The notes beneath the pieces are model-generated. The model did no database searches. It was not told the DNA's origin and saw nothing but the letters and a program-made list of their open reading frames with translations. A stretch of DNA of 6,671 nucleotides from Alphaproteobacteria bacterium. Lineage in GTDB: Bacteria > Pseudomonadota > Alphaproteobacteria > Rhizobiales > Hyphomicrobiaceae. The position numbers were made by a program, and so were the translations under genes. This document shows positions 1 through 6,171 of the stretch, piece after piece. Within the stretch, counting starts at the first letter, position 1. Each line of letters begins with the position of its first letter. The stretch is from the NCBI GenBank assembly GCA_024279745.1, contig JAJRRE010000050.1:1-6671 (forward strand). The letters run 5' to 3'.

Positions 1-274
1 GGAAGCCGAAAGGGACAGATTGCCTGCCCCGCCTCCTAAGCCCACGCATGGCGCTGTGCTCGCATAGGCATTGGTGATTTGGCAAGGGGGCGGAGGCCAA
101 CAAGCTGTGTGTTTTGCCCGGCGTATCTTGCGGGGAACAGTCAATTCCGGTGAATAGCACTCGGCAGAACGTTGCCTGGAGCAGACAATCTGGCCGTAAG
201 CTGGCCATAAACTGGATCGGTATCAGCGTCCAATTTCACGACCAACCCATAAACATTTTTAATGTATTTTGCCT

Positions 275-304
275 CTGGCATTACAGATATGCGGGCATTA
301 TAAC
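275..304 (+). promoter_or_regulatory. Candidate sigma70-type promoter for the exporter gene
   Basis: The -10 candidate TATAAC (299-304) differs from consensus at one position. It lies 18 nt downstream of CTGGCA (275-280), which matches four of six bases of TTGACA. Transcription would start near 311, giving a leader of about 45 nt before the ATG at 355. This fits that ATG better than the GTG at 316. It is called by eye from consensus only. Confidence 0.3.
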
Positions 305-345
305 CCCTATGGATTGTGACGGATGCAAGAAAGGCGTGGGGGATC

Positions 346-350
346 AGGAG
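346..350 (+). promoter_or_regulatory. Ribosome binding site choosing the exporter start
   Basis: AGGAG lies 4 nt before the ATG at 355, slightly close but usable. The alternative in-frame GTG at 316 has no comparable purine-rich site, so this element favours the 304-residue form. Confidence 0.6.
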
Positions 351-354
351 CGAA

Positions 355-1269
355 ATGACACTGAGCGGCTCAAAATTTGGCCGTGCGGCGCCGGGGCTGT
401 TTGTCCTGCTGTGGTCGACCGGCTTTATCGGCGCCAAATATGGGCTCCCCTTTGCCGGGCCGCTTAGCTTCCTGGCGGTGCGTTTTGCAATCGTCGTGCT
501 CATCTTGGGCTTGGCCGCACTTATCATGAAGGCGCCCTGGCCTGAAAACCGCGCCGCAGCAAGCCGCTCCCTGATCTCTGGTTTTTTGATCCACGGCGTT
601 TATCTGGGCGGTGTTTTTGTTGCGATTGCCCTTGGCATGTCCGCCGGTATCAGCGCGCTTATCGTTGGTTTGCAGCCGCTTTTGACCGCGATCTTGTCGG
701 GGCCATTGCTGGGCGAGCGCATTACGCCGCGTCATTGGCTGGGATTGCTCATTGGCCTTGCTGGCGTGGCGCTTGTTCTGGCGCCAAAATTACAAAGTGG
801 CGCGGCCTTGAGCAGTCTCAGCATCGGCGCATTGATTGCCGCATTCGCCGCCTTGGTCGCGATCACCCTAGGGACCATCTATCAAAAAGCTTACGGCGCC
901 AGCGCCGATCTGCGCACCGGCGGCGCCCTGCAATATCTCGGCGCGGCTGTCCCACTAGGATTTGCCGCGTGGTATTTTGAGGGCTTCGACATCACCTGGA
1001 GCGCCCAATTCATCGGCGCACTGGCCTGGCTGATCATTGCCCTGTCGCTGGGCGCAATCACATTGCTGATGCTGCTTCTTCGCGGCGGCGCCGTGTCGAA
1101 AATATCAACCCTATTTTATCTGGTGCCGCCGGTCACCGCGCTGATCGCTTACCTGCTGTTCGGCGAAACCCTAAGCCCCATTCAAGGCGTCGGCTTTGCC
1201 CTGGCGGCCTGCGCGGTCTGGATGATCAGCACGCTCAAGCCCGCGTTAGCTTCCGCTTTGCCAGAATGA
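355..1269 (+). CDS. EamA/DMT-family inner-membrane transporter
   Basis: This is a 304-residue, very hydrophobic protein with about ten predicted membrane helices arranged as two EamA repeats (roughly residues 10-145 and 155-293), the usual architecture and length of drug/metabolite exporters of the RhaT/YdcZ/RarD superfamily. Each repeat ends in the characteristic pattern: QPLLTAILSGPLLGE near 107-121 and LVPPVTALIAYLLFGE near 257-271, followed by a last helix. Family members export amino acids, metabolites or drugs, probably by proton exchange; the substrate cannot be read from sequence. I chose the ATG at 355 because AGGAG precedes it; a GTG at 316 would add 13 residues. The last 11 codons lie inside a 39-bp direct repeat that recurs at 1596-1634, so the C-terminal tail may have been preserved, or even supplied, by that repeat. 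The next gene is convergent, so this is probably a single-gene unit. Confidence 0.93.
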   Translation: MTLSGSKFGRAAPGLFVLLWSTGFIGAKYGLPFAGPLSFLAVRFAIVVLILGLAALIMKAPWPENRAAASRSLISGFLIHGVYLGGVFVAIALGMSAGISALIVGLQPLLTAILSGPLLGERITPRHWLGLLIGLAGVALVLAPKLQSGAALSSLSIGALIAAFAALVAITLGTIYQKAYGASADLRTGGALQYLGAAVPLGFAAWYFEGFDITWSAQFIGALAWLIIALSLGAITLLMLLLRGGAVSKISTLFYLVPPVTALIAYLLFGETLSPIQGVGFALAACAVWMISTLKPALASALPE

Positions 1270-1273
1270 GCTG
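1235..1273. repeat. 39-bp perfect direct repeat, left copy
   Basis: Bases 1235-1273 are identical to 1596-1634 (offset 361). Identity begins at TCAAGCCCGCG and ends at ATGAGCTG; the flanking bases differ on both sides (C versus A at the left, C versus A at the right). This copy contains the last 11 codons and the TGA of the exporter gene. On the opposite strand it also carries the same codons and stop that end the channel gene in the right copy. Confidence 0.95.
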
Positions 1274-1595
1274 CTTCGTTTTATTTCGCTCACGGCTGTT
1301 TCGAGCAAAGCTCGAGCCTGCGCGTGCGCGCCAAACGATTGGCGGGTCGCTTTGCTCCCTGGGGTGCAGGACAGCCAAGACCGTGGAGCCATCACAGCTC
1401 CGGCCCATCGGACCGAGCGCAAGTCTCGACATTTGGGCACAACGCGTCGGCTAGTCCGACCGGGCTGCACGCGCAGCCCCGGGCCTTAGGCCCGCCCCGC
1501 CGGAGGGCCCGGACACTTTTCGTGTCCGATACGGCCCGCGAGGCAAATAGAGCTCCGCTTGCAGCCCGTGGTGGTTCAATCTCAGCCGGAAATGA
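1274..1595. repeat. Hairpin-rich intergenic insertion between convergent genes
   Basis: These 322 bp lie between the two 39-bp repeats and code for nothing I can recognise. They are dense in short perfect inverted repeats: 1301-1315 (6-bp stem, loop AAA), 1329-1344 (6-bp stem, loop ACGA), 1385-1401 (5-bp stem), 1446-1460 (5-bp stem), 1462-1479 (7-bp stem, loop ACGC), 1480-1494 (6-7-bp stem), and 1510-1528 (7-bp stem, loop TTTTC) with an outer GGGCC/GGCCC pair at 1505-1509 and 1533-1537. The composition is GC-rich. Open frames exist on both strands but their translations are Arg/Pro/Ser-rich and look spurious. It is most likely a non-autonomous palindromic element or dispersed intergenic repeat. 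It could also encode a structured RNA. No transposase and no terminal inverted repeats were seen. Confidence 0.6.
1462..1537. other. Cluster of three GC-rich hairpins in the insertion
   Basis: Three consecutive hairpins occupy this stretch: GGGCTGC/GCAGCCC (1462-1479), CGGGCC/GGCCCG (1480-1494) and CGGACAC/GTGTCCG (1510-1528), the last reinforced by an outer GGGCC/GGCCC pair. They lie between two convergent genes and could slow or stop transcription from either side. None is followed by a T-run on either strand, so they are not classical intrinsic terminators. A role as a structured RNA or as a REP-like protein-binding site is equally possible. Confidence 0.5.
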
Positions 1596-1634
1596 TCAAG
1601 CCCGCGTTAGCTTCCGCTTTGCCAGAATGAGCTG
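1596..1634. repeat. 39-bp perfect direct repeat, right copy
   Basis: This is the second copy of the sequence at 1235-1273. It carries, on the minus strand, the last eight codons and the TAA (1607-1609) of the channel gene. On the plus strand it preserves a copy of the exporter tail and TGA (1628-1630 equivalent). If the 361-bp unit is removed, the two genes would converge with stop codons overlapping by about 24 bp. Confidence 0.95.
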
Positions 1635-4111
1635 AGCTGCTCGGCCAGGAGAACGGCGGTGGTTGGCGCGCCAAAGATCAGATAGCCAATCACGCCAAAT
1701 GCAACGATGGGGAACACCACGATTTGCACGAAGGACACCCCGGCGCGCACCCCGCGCAGCCGCGCCACCAGCCGGCTGTCCTTCAGGATCGACAACCCGA
1801 TCATAAAGCTGACCCCGGCATAGGTGATCATGAAAATCTTATCGGACAATGTCGCCTGATCGCTGTCGATTTTGGGCAGGGCGAGATAAAGCGCGATGGC
1901 CGAAAGCAGCGCCGTGACCTGAATTCCCATGATTGACTCAAACCGGTTATGGGTCAGGAAGATTGAGAAATACGTCACCAGCAAAATGAACCCCAGCGGC
2001 ACGACAACCCGCTGAAAATAATCGACGGCGATGCGGCGCACGACCCAGCTATAATTAAACTTGTAAAACGGCACGATGCGCTTTTCACTGACATGTTTGT
2101 CGATGGTGGGGATAATGTCCTGATCAGAGCCGACATATTGATCTTTCGCCTGCCAGCCATCCAATTCAAAATGCCCCTCGCGCGCGGCCTTGGTCGGCGG
2201 CTGAATCAAGAAGGGCTGCGCCGTGCTGGCCGGTTGGAATGAGATCGACAGCCGCTGCGTATCAAACGGGTAGTGCGATAAATTCGGATGGAAGGTAAAC
2301 TTTCCCGACACTTTATAAAGCTTGACGTCCTTGGGAAAATTCGTGCCCGCATCGCCGTTATGGATCTCGCGCCAGCTGACCAGCCTTTTGTGCCCGGCCT
2401 GCGAGCGGTAGGCGTTGGTGAAATCTATGGACGTGATGTTGATGGACGGGTCCTTGCTTTTCAAGGACAGATAGAATTCGGCGTCAAAGCTTTTGTCATT
2501 GGTTTCAATGCGCGAAATCGAAATCAGATCAAGCGAGAAATAGACCACCGGGCGTGGCTCCAGTTTGCCGTTAACGCGCGCATATTGTTGATCGGCCAAC
2601 ACGATACCGCTGTCACCGCTAGGGCGCGACACAATCAACGTATCGGCCGCCGACGTGCGATTACGCGTAAACGACCAGTCACGCCACCAGCCACGCGACA
2701 CCTGGCGCCCCATGGAATAACGAGAGATGCGGGCGACGATATGGGCGCGTAATTGTGCCAGGTTTGCCTTGCCGGGCGCGTTTTTGGCGGCCTCGGCGAT
2801 CAGCGCCAGCATGTCGCGATATTGCGCGCCGCGGCCAATAGCGCGCCGGTTGCGATCATCCAAAATAGCCAGGGGCGTTTTTTTGGTAATTTCGCAGCCC
2901 TGTTTGCGCCAGTTTTCAGATCCGGGCGCAACGGGTGTATCGTCAAAGAGCCAGTTGGCGGTGCCCGCGCGCCAGATGCGCTGGCGCAAACGCTCATTAT
3001 AGGCATTGGGAACGCCGTCCCAGGCGAACTGAAAAAACGGCCAGTTGGGATCAATCGTGCCGGCGCGGCGCAACATACGCGAGATGCGGCCATAAACAAT
3101 AAAGACCGGAATTTTCAGGTCGGCGTTTGCCAGATATTTCAACAATTGCCCACCGGCACCGCTGCCAATGCCGAGCAGTAGCACATCGGGCTGCGCGGCT
3201 TTAAGCTCCGCCGCGATCTGCTCGCCCTGCGCCTGCTTTAACACATAAGCGTCGATTTTAACACGAATGTCCGCCACGAGACCGTTGCTGTCGCCGCTGC
3301 TCCCGGTGGCGTTTTCGCCGGTGCCAACAATCGAAGCAGCAGTGGGTGTATCGCTGCGTGCGTTGGCGTCAACATTTGCCACGACAGGCTCAGCCTTACT
3401 GGCCCCAGCCTCACCGACTTCCTCCCCCACGCCCAAGCCAGCGCGGCTGAGCCGCGCCTTCATGCCATCGCCCAGCGCCTTGACATAAAGATGTTCCTTG
3501 AGACCAACAAAGGCCGGGCGCTTGAAGCCTTTTTGGCCAATGAATGTCGCCAGCACATCCAGTTGATTATCGACTGAGCTTGCCAGCGTGAACACATTGC
3601 CATAGGGCGCAAACAGCCGGTTCAGCGAGATCTCGGTAATAAACGGCACGTTTGAAGCGCCGATCTGCTGGCCGATGGCGTCGAACAACGCCTTACCGCG
3701 GGTTGAGCTGGACACGCCGATCATGGCCAGCAGGCGCTCATTACTCAAAGCGCGCGATACATTGGCGACCGTCTTGGCGCTGTTCGAAAAATCATCGGCA
3801 ATGCGCAGATCAAGCGGGTGCCCGGCGATGCCGCCAGCCGCGTTGATCCTTTCGGCTTCGGCCCGGGTGAACTGTTTGATGGCGCGCACCAGCCCCGGCT
3901 CATAACAACCATTGGCATCGGAGCTGACAAAGATGGAAATGCTAACCGGCTTTTTGCTCGGCTGCCTGGCCGGTTGCTGCGAAGATATTTGCGCCTGCGC
4001 CTTGGTTTGGTCCAGCCCGATTACCATTACCAGCGCCAATCCCGAGAACTGTGCCAGCACAGCCAGACAGCACACGATATTTCGCCAGTAAACCTGCGTA
4101 ACTCTAACCAT
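1607..4111 (-). CDS. Pentameric ligand-gated ion channel fused to type I periplasmic binding protein
   Basis: This 834-residue protein joins two receptor modules. Residues 11-31 form a signal-peptide core with a likely cleavage at AQA-40. Residues 55 to about 470 form a type I (Leu/Ile/Val-like) binding domain: INAAGGIAGHPLDL at 90-102, the GVSSST loop near 132-137 and FTLASSVDNQ near 174-183 are typical. A low-complexity acidic/Ser insert occupies about 229-278. Residues about 515-695 are the beta-sandwich of a Cys-loop-type channel, with the Pro-loop signature HYPFD at 613-617 and no flanking cysteines, as in bacterial members. Four membrane helices follow: M1 about 698-719, M2 about 724-745, M3 about 756-776 and M4 about 791-814. 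The mature protein has only two cysteines (69 and 406), both in the binding domain. It presumably forms an inner-membrane pentamer gated by a periplasmic ligand; ligand and ion are unknown. The ATG at 4111 follows GGGGAC at 5-nt distance or less. The last eight residues lie in the 39-bp repeat. Confidence 0.92.
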   Translation of the reverse strand: MVRVTQVYWRNIVCCLAVLAQFSGLALVMVIGLDQTKAQAQISSQQPARQPSKKPVSISIFVSSDANGCYEPGLVRAIKQFTRAEAERINAAGGIAGHPLDLRIADDFSNSAKTVANVSRALSNERLLAMIGVSSSTRGKALFDAIGQQIGASNVPFITEISLNRLFAPYGNVFTLASSVDNQLDVLATFIGQKGFKRPAFVGLKEHLYVKALGDGMKARLSRAGLGVGEEVGEAGASKAEPVVANVDANARSDTPTAASIVGTGENATGSSGDSNGLVADIRVKIDAYVLKQAQGEQIAAELKAAQPDVLLLGIGSGAGGQLLKYLANADLKIPVFIVYGRISRMLRRAGTIDPNWPFFQFAWDGVPNAYNERLRQRIWRAGTANWLFDDTPVAPGSENWRKQGCEITKKTPLAILDDRNRRAIGRGAQYRDMLALIAEAAKNAPGKANLAQLRAHIVARISRYSMGRQVSRGWWRDWSFTRNRTSAADTLIVSRPSGDSGIVLADQQYARVNGKLEPRPVVYFSLDLISISRIETNDKSFDAEFYLSLKSKDPSINITSIDFTNAYRSQAGHKRLVSWREIHNGDAGTNFPKDVKLYKVSGKFTFHPNLSHYPFDTQRLSISFQPASTAQPFLIQPPTKAAREGHFELDGWQAKDQYVGSDQDIIPTIDKHVSEKRIVPFYKFNYSWVVRRIAVDYFQRVVVPLGFILLVTYFSIFLTHNRFESIMGIQVTALLSAIALYLALPKIDSDQATLSDKIFMITYAGVSFMIGLSILKDSRLVARLRGVRAGVSFVQIVVFPIVAFGVIGYLIFGAPTTAVLLAEQLSSFWQSGS

Positions 4112-4221
4112 TTTGTCCCCACATTGCTGGTTGTACGACGCTGATGAAGTCCTCCAGGACCTCCCCCATCGGTGACGTTAGCAGCTTTTCATTTTGATTT
4201 CAGTAGGCTAGTGAGCAGGTA
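4112..4221. promoter_or_regulatory. Divergent intergenic region between channel gene and rluA
   Basis: These 110 bp must hold the promoters of both divergent genes, but I see no good -35/-10 pair on either strand. A short perfect inverted repeat, GTCCT-CC-AGGAC, sits at 4149-4160 near the middle and could be an operator or simply chance. The rluA-proximal end has an AT-rich run (about 4190-4201). Confidence 0.35.
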
Positions 4222-4953
4222 ATGAACACACACACACTAGGCCACCCCGCCCGCGCCTTTATCTATGCGCCGCCATTGACGCCTTTTCTGGACGTGGTGC
4301 ATTGCGACGACGATCTGCTGGTGCTGAATAAGCCCAGCGGCCTGCTCAGTGTGCCGGGCAAGGCCGACACCCACCGGGACTGTCTGGAGGCGCGGGCACA
4401 GGAGCGCTATCCCGGCGCGCGAATAGTGCACCGGCTCGACAACGCAACCTCGGGTGTGATCGTGCTGGCACTGAACAAACAGGCGCACCGTCATCTGAGT
4501 ATGCAATTTGAACGCCGCCATACGGCTAAAACGTATATCGCGCGGGTCTGGGGTCATGTTGCCGGTGACAGCGGGCGGATTGATCTGCCGCTGATTTGCG
4601 ACTGGCCGAACCGGCCGATGCAGATGGTAGACTTTGAGCGCGGCAAACCCTCACAAACCGATTGGCGCGTTTTAGAGCGAGAAGGCGCGCTCGCCCCTTG
4701 CAATGATGCTGTCGTTTCCGCCATGCCCGGCCCGCCGGTGACACGGCTGGAACTGACACCGCTCACCGGCCGCTCGCATCAATTGCGCGTTCACTTGTTA
4801 GAGCTTGGTCATCCCATATTGGGCGATCGGTTCTACGCTCCCGACGACGCGCTCATCGCCGCCCCCCGCCTGCAATTGCACGCGCATACTCTCACTGTGC
4901 GCCGCCCGGCCGATGGCGCGCCCGTGACCTTCAAAGTCCCCTGCCCGTTTTAA
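4222..4953 (+). CDS. rluA: Dual-specificity rRNA/tRNA pseudouridine synthase RluA
   Basis: The 243-residue product aligns along its length with the E. coli RluA I recall (about 219 residues). RluA converts U746 of 23S rRNA and U32 of several tRNAs to pseudouridine in the cytoplasm. Visible hallmarks are LNKPSGLLSVPG at 35-46, the catalytic motif HRLDNATSG at 70-78 with Asp73 as the expected nucleophile, LICDWPNRP at 124-132 (characteristic of RluA rather than RluC/D) and LTGRSHQLRVH at 181-191, followed by GHPILGDRFY. No S4 domain precedes the catalytic core, which also fits RluA. Compared with E. coli it has about ten extra N-terminal residues and an insert around 152-172. The ATG at 4222 has only a weak upstream site (GTGAGCAGG, 4211-4219). 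Codons 2-6 include an (AC)6 run. The stop overlaps that of the convergent kinase gene by 4 bp. Confidence 0.95.
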   Translation: MNTHTLGHPARAFIYAPPLTPFLDVVHCDDDLLVLNKPSGLLSVPGKADTHRDCLEARAQERYPGARIVHRLDNATSGVIVLALNKQAHRHLSMQFERRHTAKTYIARVWGHVAGDSGRIDLPLICDWPNRPMQMVDFERGKPSQTDWRVLEREGALAPCNDAVVSAMPGPPVTRLELTPLTGRSHQLRVHLLELGHPILGDRFYAPDDALIAAPRLQLHAHTLTVRRPADGAPVTFKVPCPF

Positions 4954-6053
4954 GCATCGTCATGCTCTCCCCCTCCAGCAGCCACTTCCTTCTCCCACAA
5001 TTTCGCGGCGCCATCATAAAGCCGGCGCATGATTTCCATTTCCGTAACGCCCAGGCGCGCGCTTGGCGAAATATCAACGAGACCATCTGCACCTGCCGCA
5101 GAATGCTCGCCGCCAGCCCCGCGCACTGCCAGGCCCAGCGCTTTGGCTTCGCTTTTCAGGCCATCCAAATTCTGCCCGCCAGACGTCAGCTGCGGCAGTT
5201 TCATATGCAGGCTGGCGCGCATTCCAGCGCCCAGATTAGTTGGGCAGGAGGTGACATTGCCATAAACCGGCGAGGTCGCGAAAGGCGGCAGAACGCCTTG
5301 CAATCGTTGCAACCCGCCATGCAGCCGCGCAAATAGCGCATTGAGATTTCCGCCGCGCTGCATCGCCATAATGCGCAAATGATCTTCCTCGCCAACCCAG
5401 ACCAGAAAGTCCTCGCGCTGCGACACATACATGCCGCGCCCATAGGGCCAGTCGCCGCTGATCCCGGCCACATTGAGATAGCGGTCGCCGCTCATATCCT
5501 TGAACATCTGGTGCGCGCTCACCCGCTGATCATATTCCGCCGCGTCAATTTCATGAGGGGAACCGGGTGTGATCGATAAATATCTGCCGCCAAATTCTGC
5601 ATCGTCCAACAAGGTTTTAAACGCCATCACGACAATATTCTCAAGCGCAATGCGCTGGTTTTTATCCATGGCACCCGGCAGCGGAAACGTCGACAGATTG
5701 CGCCCGACGCGCACACGCATCGAAACATCGCTCAACCGGGGATCAATAGCGCTGAGATCACAGGCTAACGCGCTCGTGTTCCAGTCATGTTTCTGCGCAA
5801 TTGGGGTCCCGGCCGCAATGGCGTGGAAGTCGCGGATCATCGGATCGAGCTGAACCGCAAACAAATCATAGTCGTCCGGGTTCATGGCATAAGCGCCCAT
5901 CTGACTGTCGGGATTTTCCAGCCCCGACGCAAAGACCTTCAGCAGTCTTTTTTGTTTGGCCGGATCAAGGCTTTGAAAATAATCGTTGTTGAAATGGCGC
6001 GCCATGAGATTATCGGGATGGGCGGCTTTAATGTCGGCAATTCTGGATGGCAT
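4950..6053 (-). CDS. Phosphagen (arginine) kinase, bacterial
   Basis: This 367-residue protein is a full-length ATP:guanido phosphotransferase, close to the usual arginine kinase length of about 357. It should catalyse ATP + L-arginine to ADP + phosphoarginine in the cytoplasm, an ATP-buffering reaction. The all-helical N-domain (about 1-95) carries the guanidino-specificity loop DSQMGAYA at 49-56. The catalytic domain has MRVRVGR at 112-118, YGRGMYVS at 204-211, VWVGEEDHLR at 218-227, SCPTNLGAGMRASLH at 269-283 and RGAGGEHS at 311-318. The residues matching Limulus arginine kinase are all present: Arg113, Arg115, Glu223, Arg227, Cys270, Arg279, Arg311 and Glu316. The substrate-loop arginine usually before GEH (RGTRGEH) is glycine here. 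It lacks the features of McsB, the protein-arginine kinase. The ATG at 6053 has a strong AGGAGAG site; an upstream in-frame TTG at 6086 has none. Arginine is the likeliest substrate; another guanidino compound is possible. Confidence 0.93.
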   Translation of the reverse strand: MPSRIADIKAAHPDNLMARHFNNDYFQSLDPAKQKRLLKVFASGLENPDSQMGAYAMNPDDYDLFAVQLDPMIRDFHAIAAGTPIAQKHDWNTSALACDLSAIDPRLSDVSMRVRVGRNLSTFPLPGAMDKNQRIALENIVVMAFKTLLDDAEFGGRYLSITPGSPHEIDAAEYDQRVSAHQMFKDMSGDRYLNVAGISGDWPYGRGMYVSQREDFLVWVGEEDHLRIMAMQRGGNLNALFARLHGGLQRLQGVLPPFATSPVYGNVTSCPTNLGAGMRASLHMKLPQLTSGGQNLDGLKSEAKALGLAVRGAGGEHSAAGADGLVDISPSARLGVTEMEIMRRLYDGAAKLWEKEVAAGGGEHDDA

Positions 6054-6060
6054 GTCTGGT

Positions 6061-6067
6061 CTCTCCT
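6061..6067 (-). promoter_or_regulatory. Strong ribosome binding site of the kinase gene
   Basis: AGGAGAG on the minus strand ends 7 nt before the ATG at 6053. This near-ideal site decides the start in favour of MPSRIADIK over the upstream TTG at 6086. Confidence 0.8.
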
Positions 6068-6086
6068 GGGGGCCATTTGTTGGCAA

Positions 6087-6171
6087 TTCTCTAATTCAAC
6101 CGGCCCTAGCAAGATTGGCCTTATACTCAGTCTTGCAGACTTGCCGCCAGCTTGCCAGCAAAGATAGAAAG
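6087..6171 (-). promoter_or_regulatory. Kinase upstream leader region
   Basis: These 85 bp lie between the small open frame and the kinase ribosome-binding area. On the minus strand there is a TATAAG box at 6120-6125 with only a poor -35 partner. A small perfect hairpin, AGTCT-TGC-AGACT, lies at 6129-6141 just upstream of it. The kinase could have its own weak promoter here, or be read from further upstream. Confidence 0.25.

Larger units (their letters stand above)
1..354. other. Upstream region with no convincing gene
   Basis: I find no supportable gene here. The open frames that cross it (+ from 114, - down from 527) run out of frame into, or antisense to, the exporter gene, and their translations resemble no protein family. 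There is a weak inverted pair, TTGGC at 79-83 and GCCAA at 96-100, with no T-run after it. The final 80 bases are more AT-rich and hold the likely promoter and ribosome binding site of the exporter. The left part may be the 3' flank of a gene lying outside the window. Confidence 0.5.

Noticed and set aside
114..467. Plus-strand open frame of 117 codons
   Set aside because: It runs out of frame into the well-supported exporter gene and its translation resembles no family.
141..735. Minus-strand open frames across the upstream region and exporter start
   Set aside because: They are antisense to the exporter and rich in Arg/Gln/Pro, typical of shadow frames in GC-rich DNA.
1505..1537. Hairpin as an intrinsic terminator
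   Set aside because: The stem is good but no T-run follows on either strand; T residues are only in the loop.
1571..1588. GGTTCAATC resembling a tRNA T-loop
   Set aside because: The flanking bases do not form a five-pair T-stem and no acceptor, D or anticodon arms can be fitted around it.
1235..1634. Insertion sequence
   Set aside because: The 322-bp interior has no transposase and no terminal inverted repeats, and the 39-bp flanking repeats are too long for a normal target duplication.
1246..1635. Open frames of 62-103 codons on both strands in the 322-bp insertion
   Set aside because: Several overlap in different frames, all are Arg/Ser/Pro-rich, none has a good ribosome binding site, and the minus-strand frames merely end in the repeated copy of the channel tail.
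2288..3181. Long plus-strand frames opposite the channel gene
   Set aside because: They are antisense to codons of a protein with clear domain motifs and show no family resemblance.
4950..6086. Start of the kinase at the TTG at 6086
   Set aside because: The 11 added residues have no family counterpart, and the ATG at 6053 has a strong AGGAGAG site at 7 nt.
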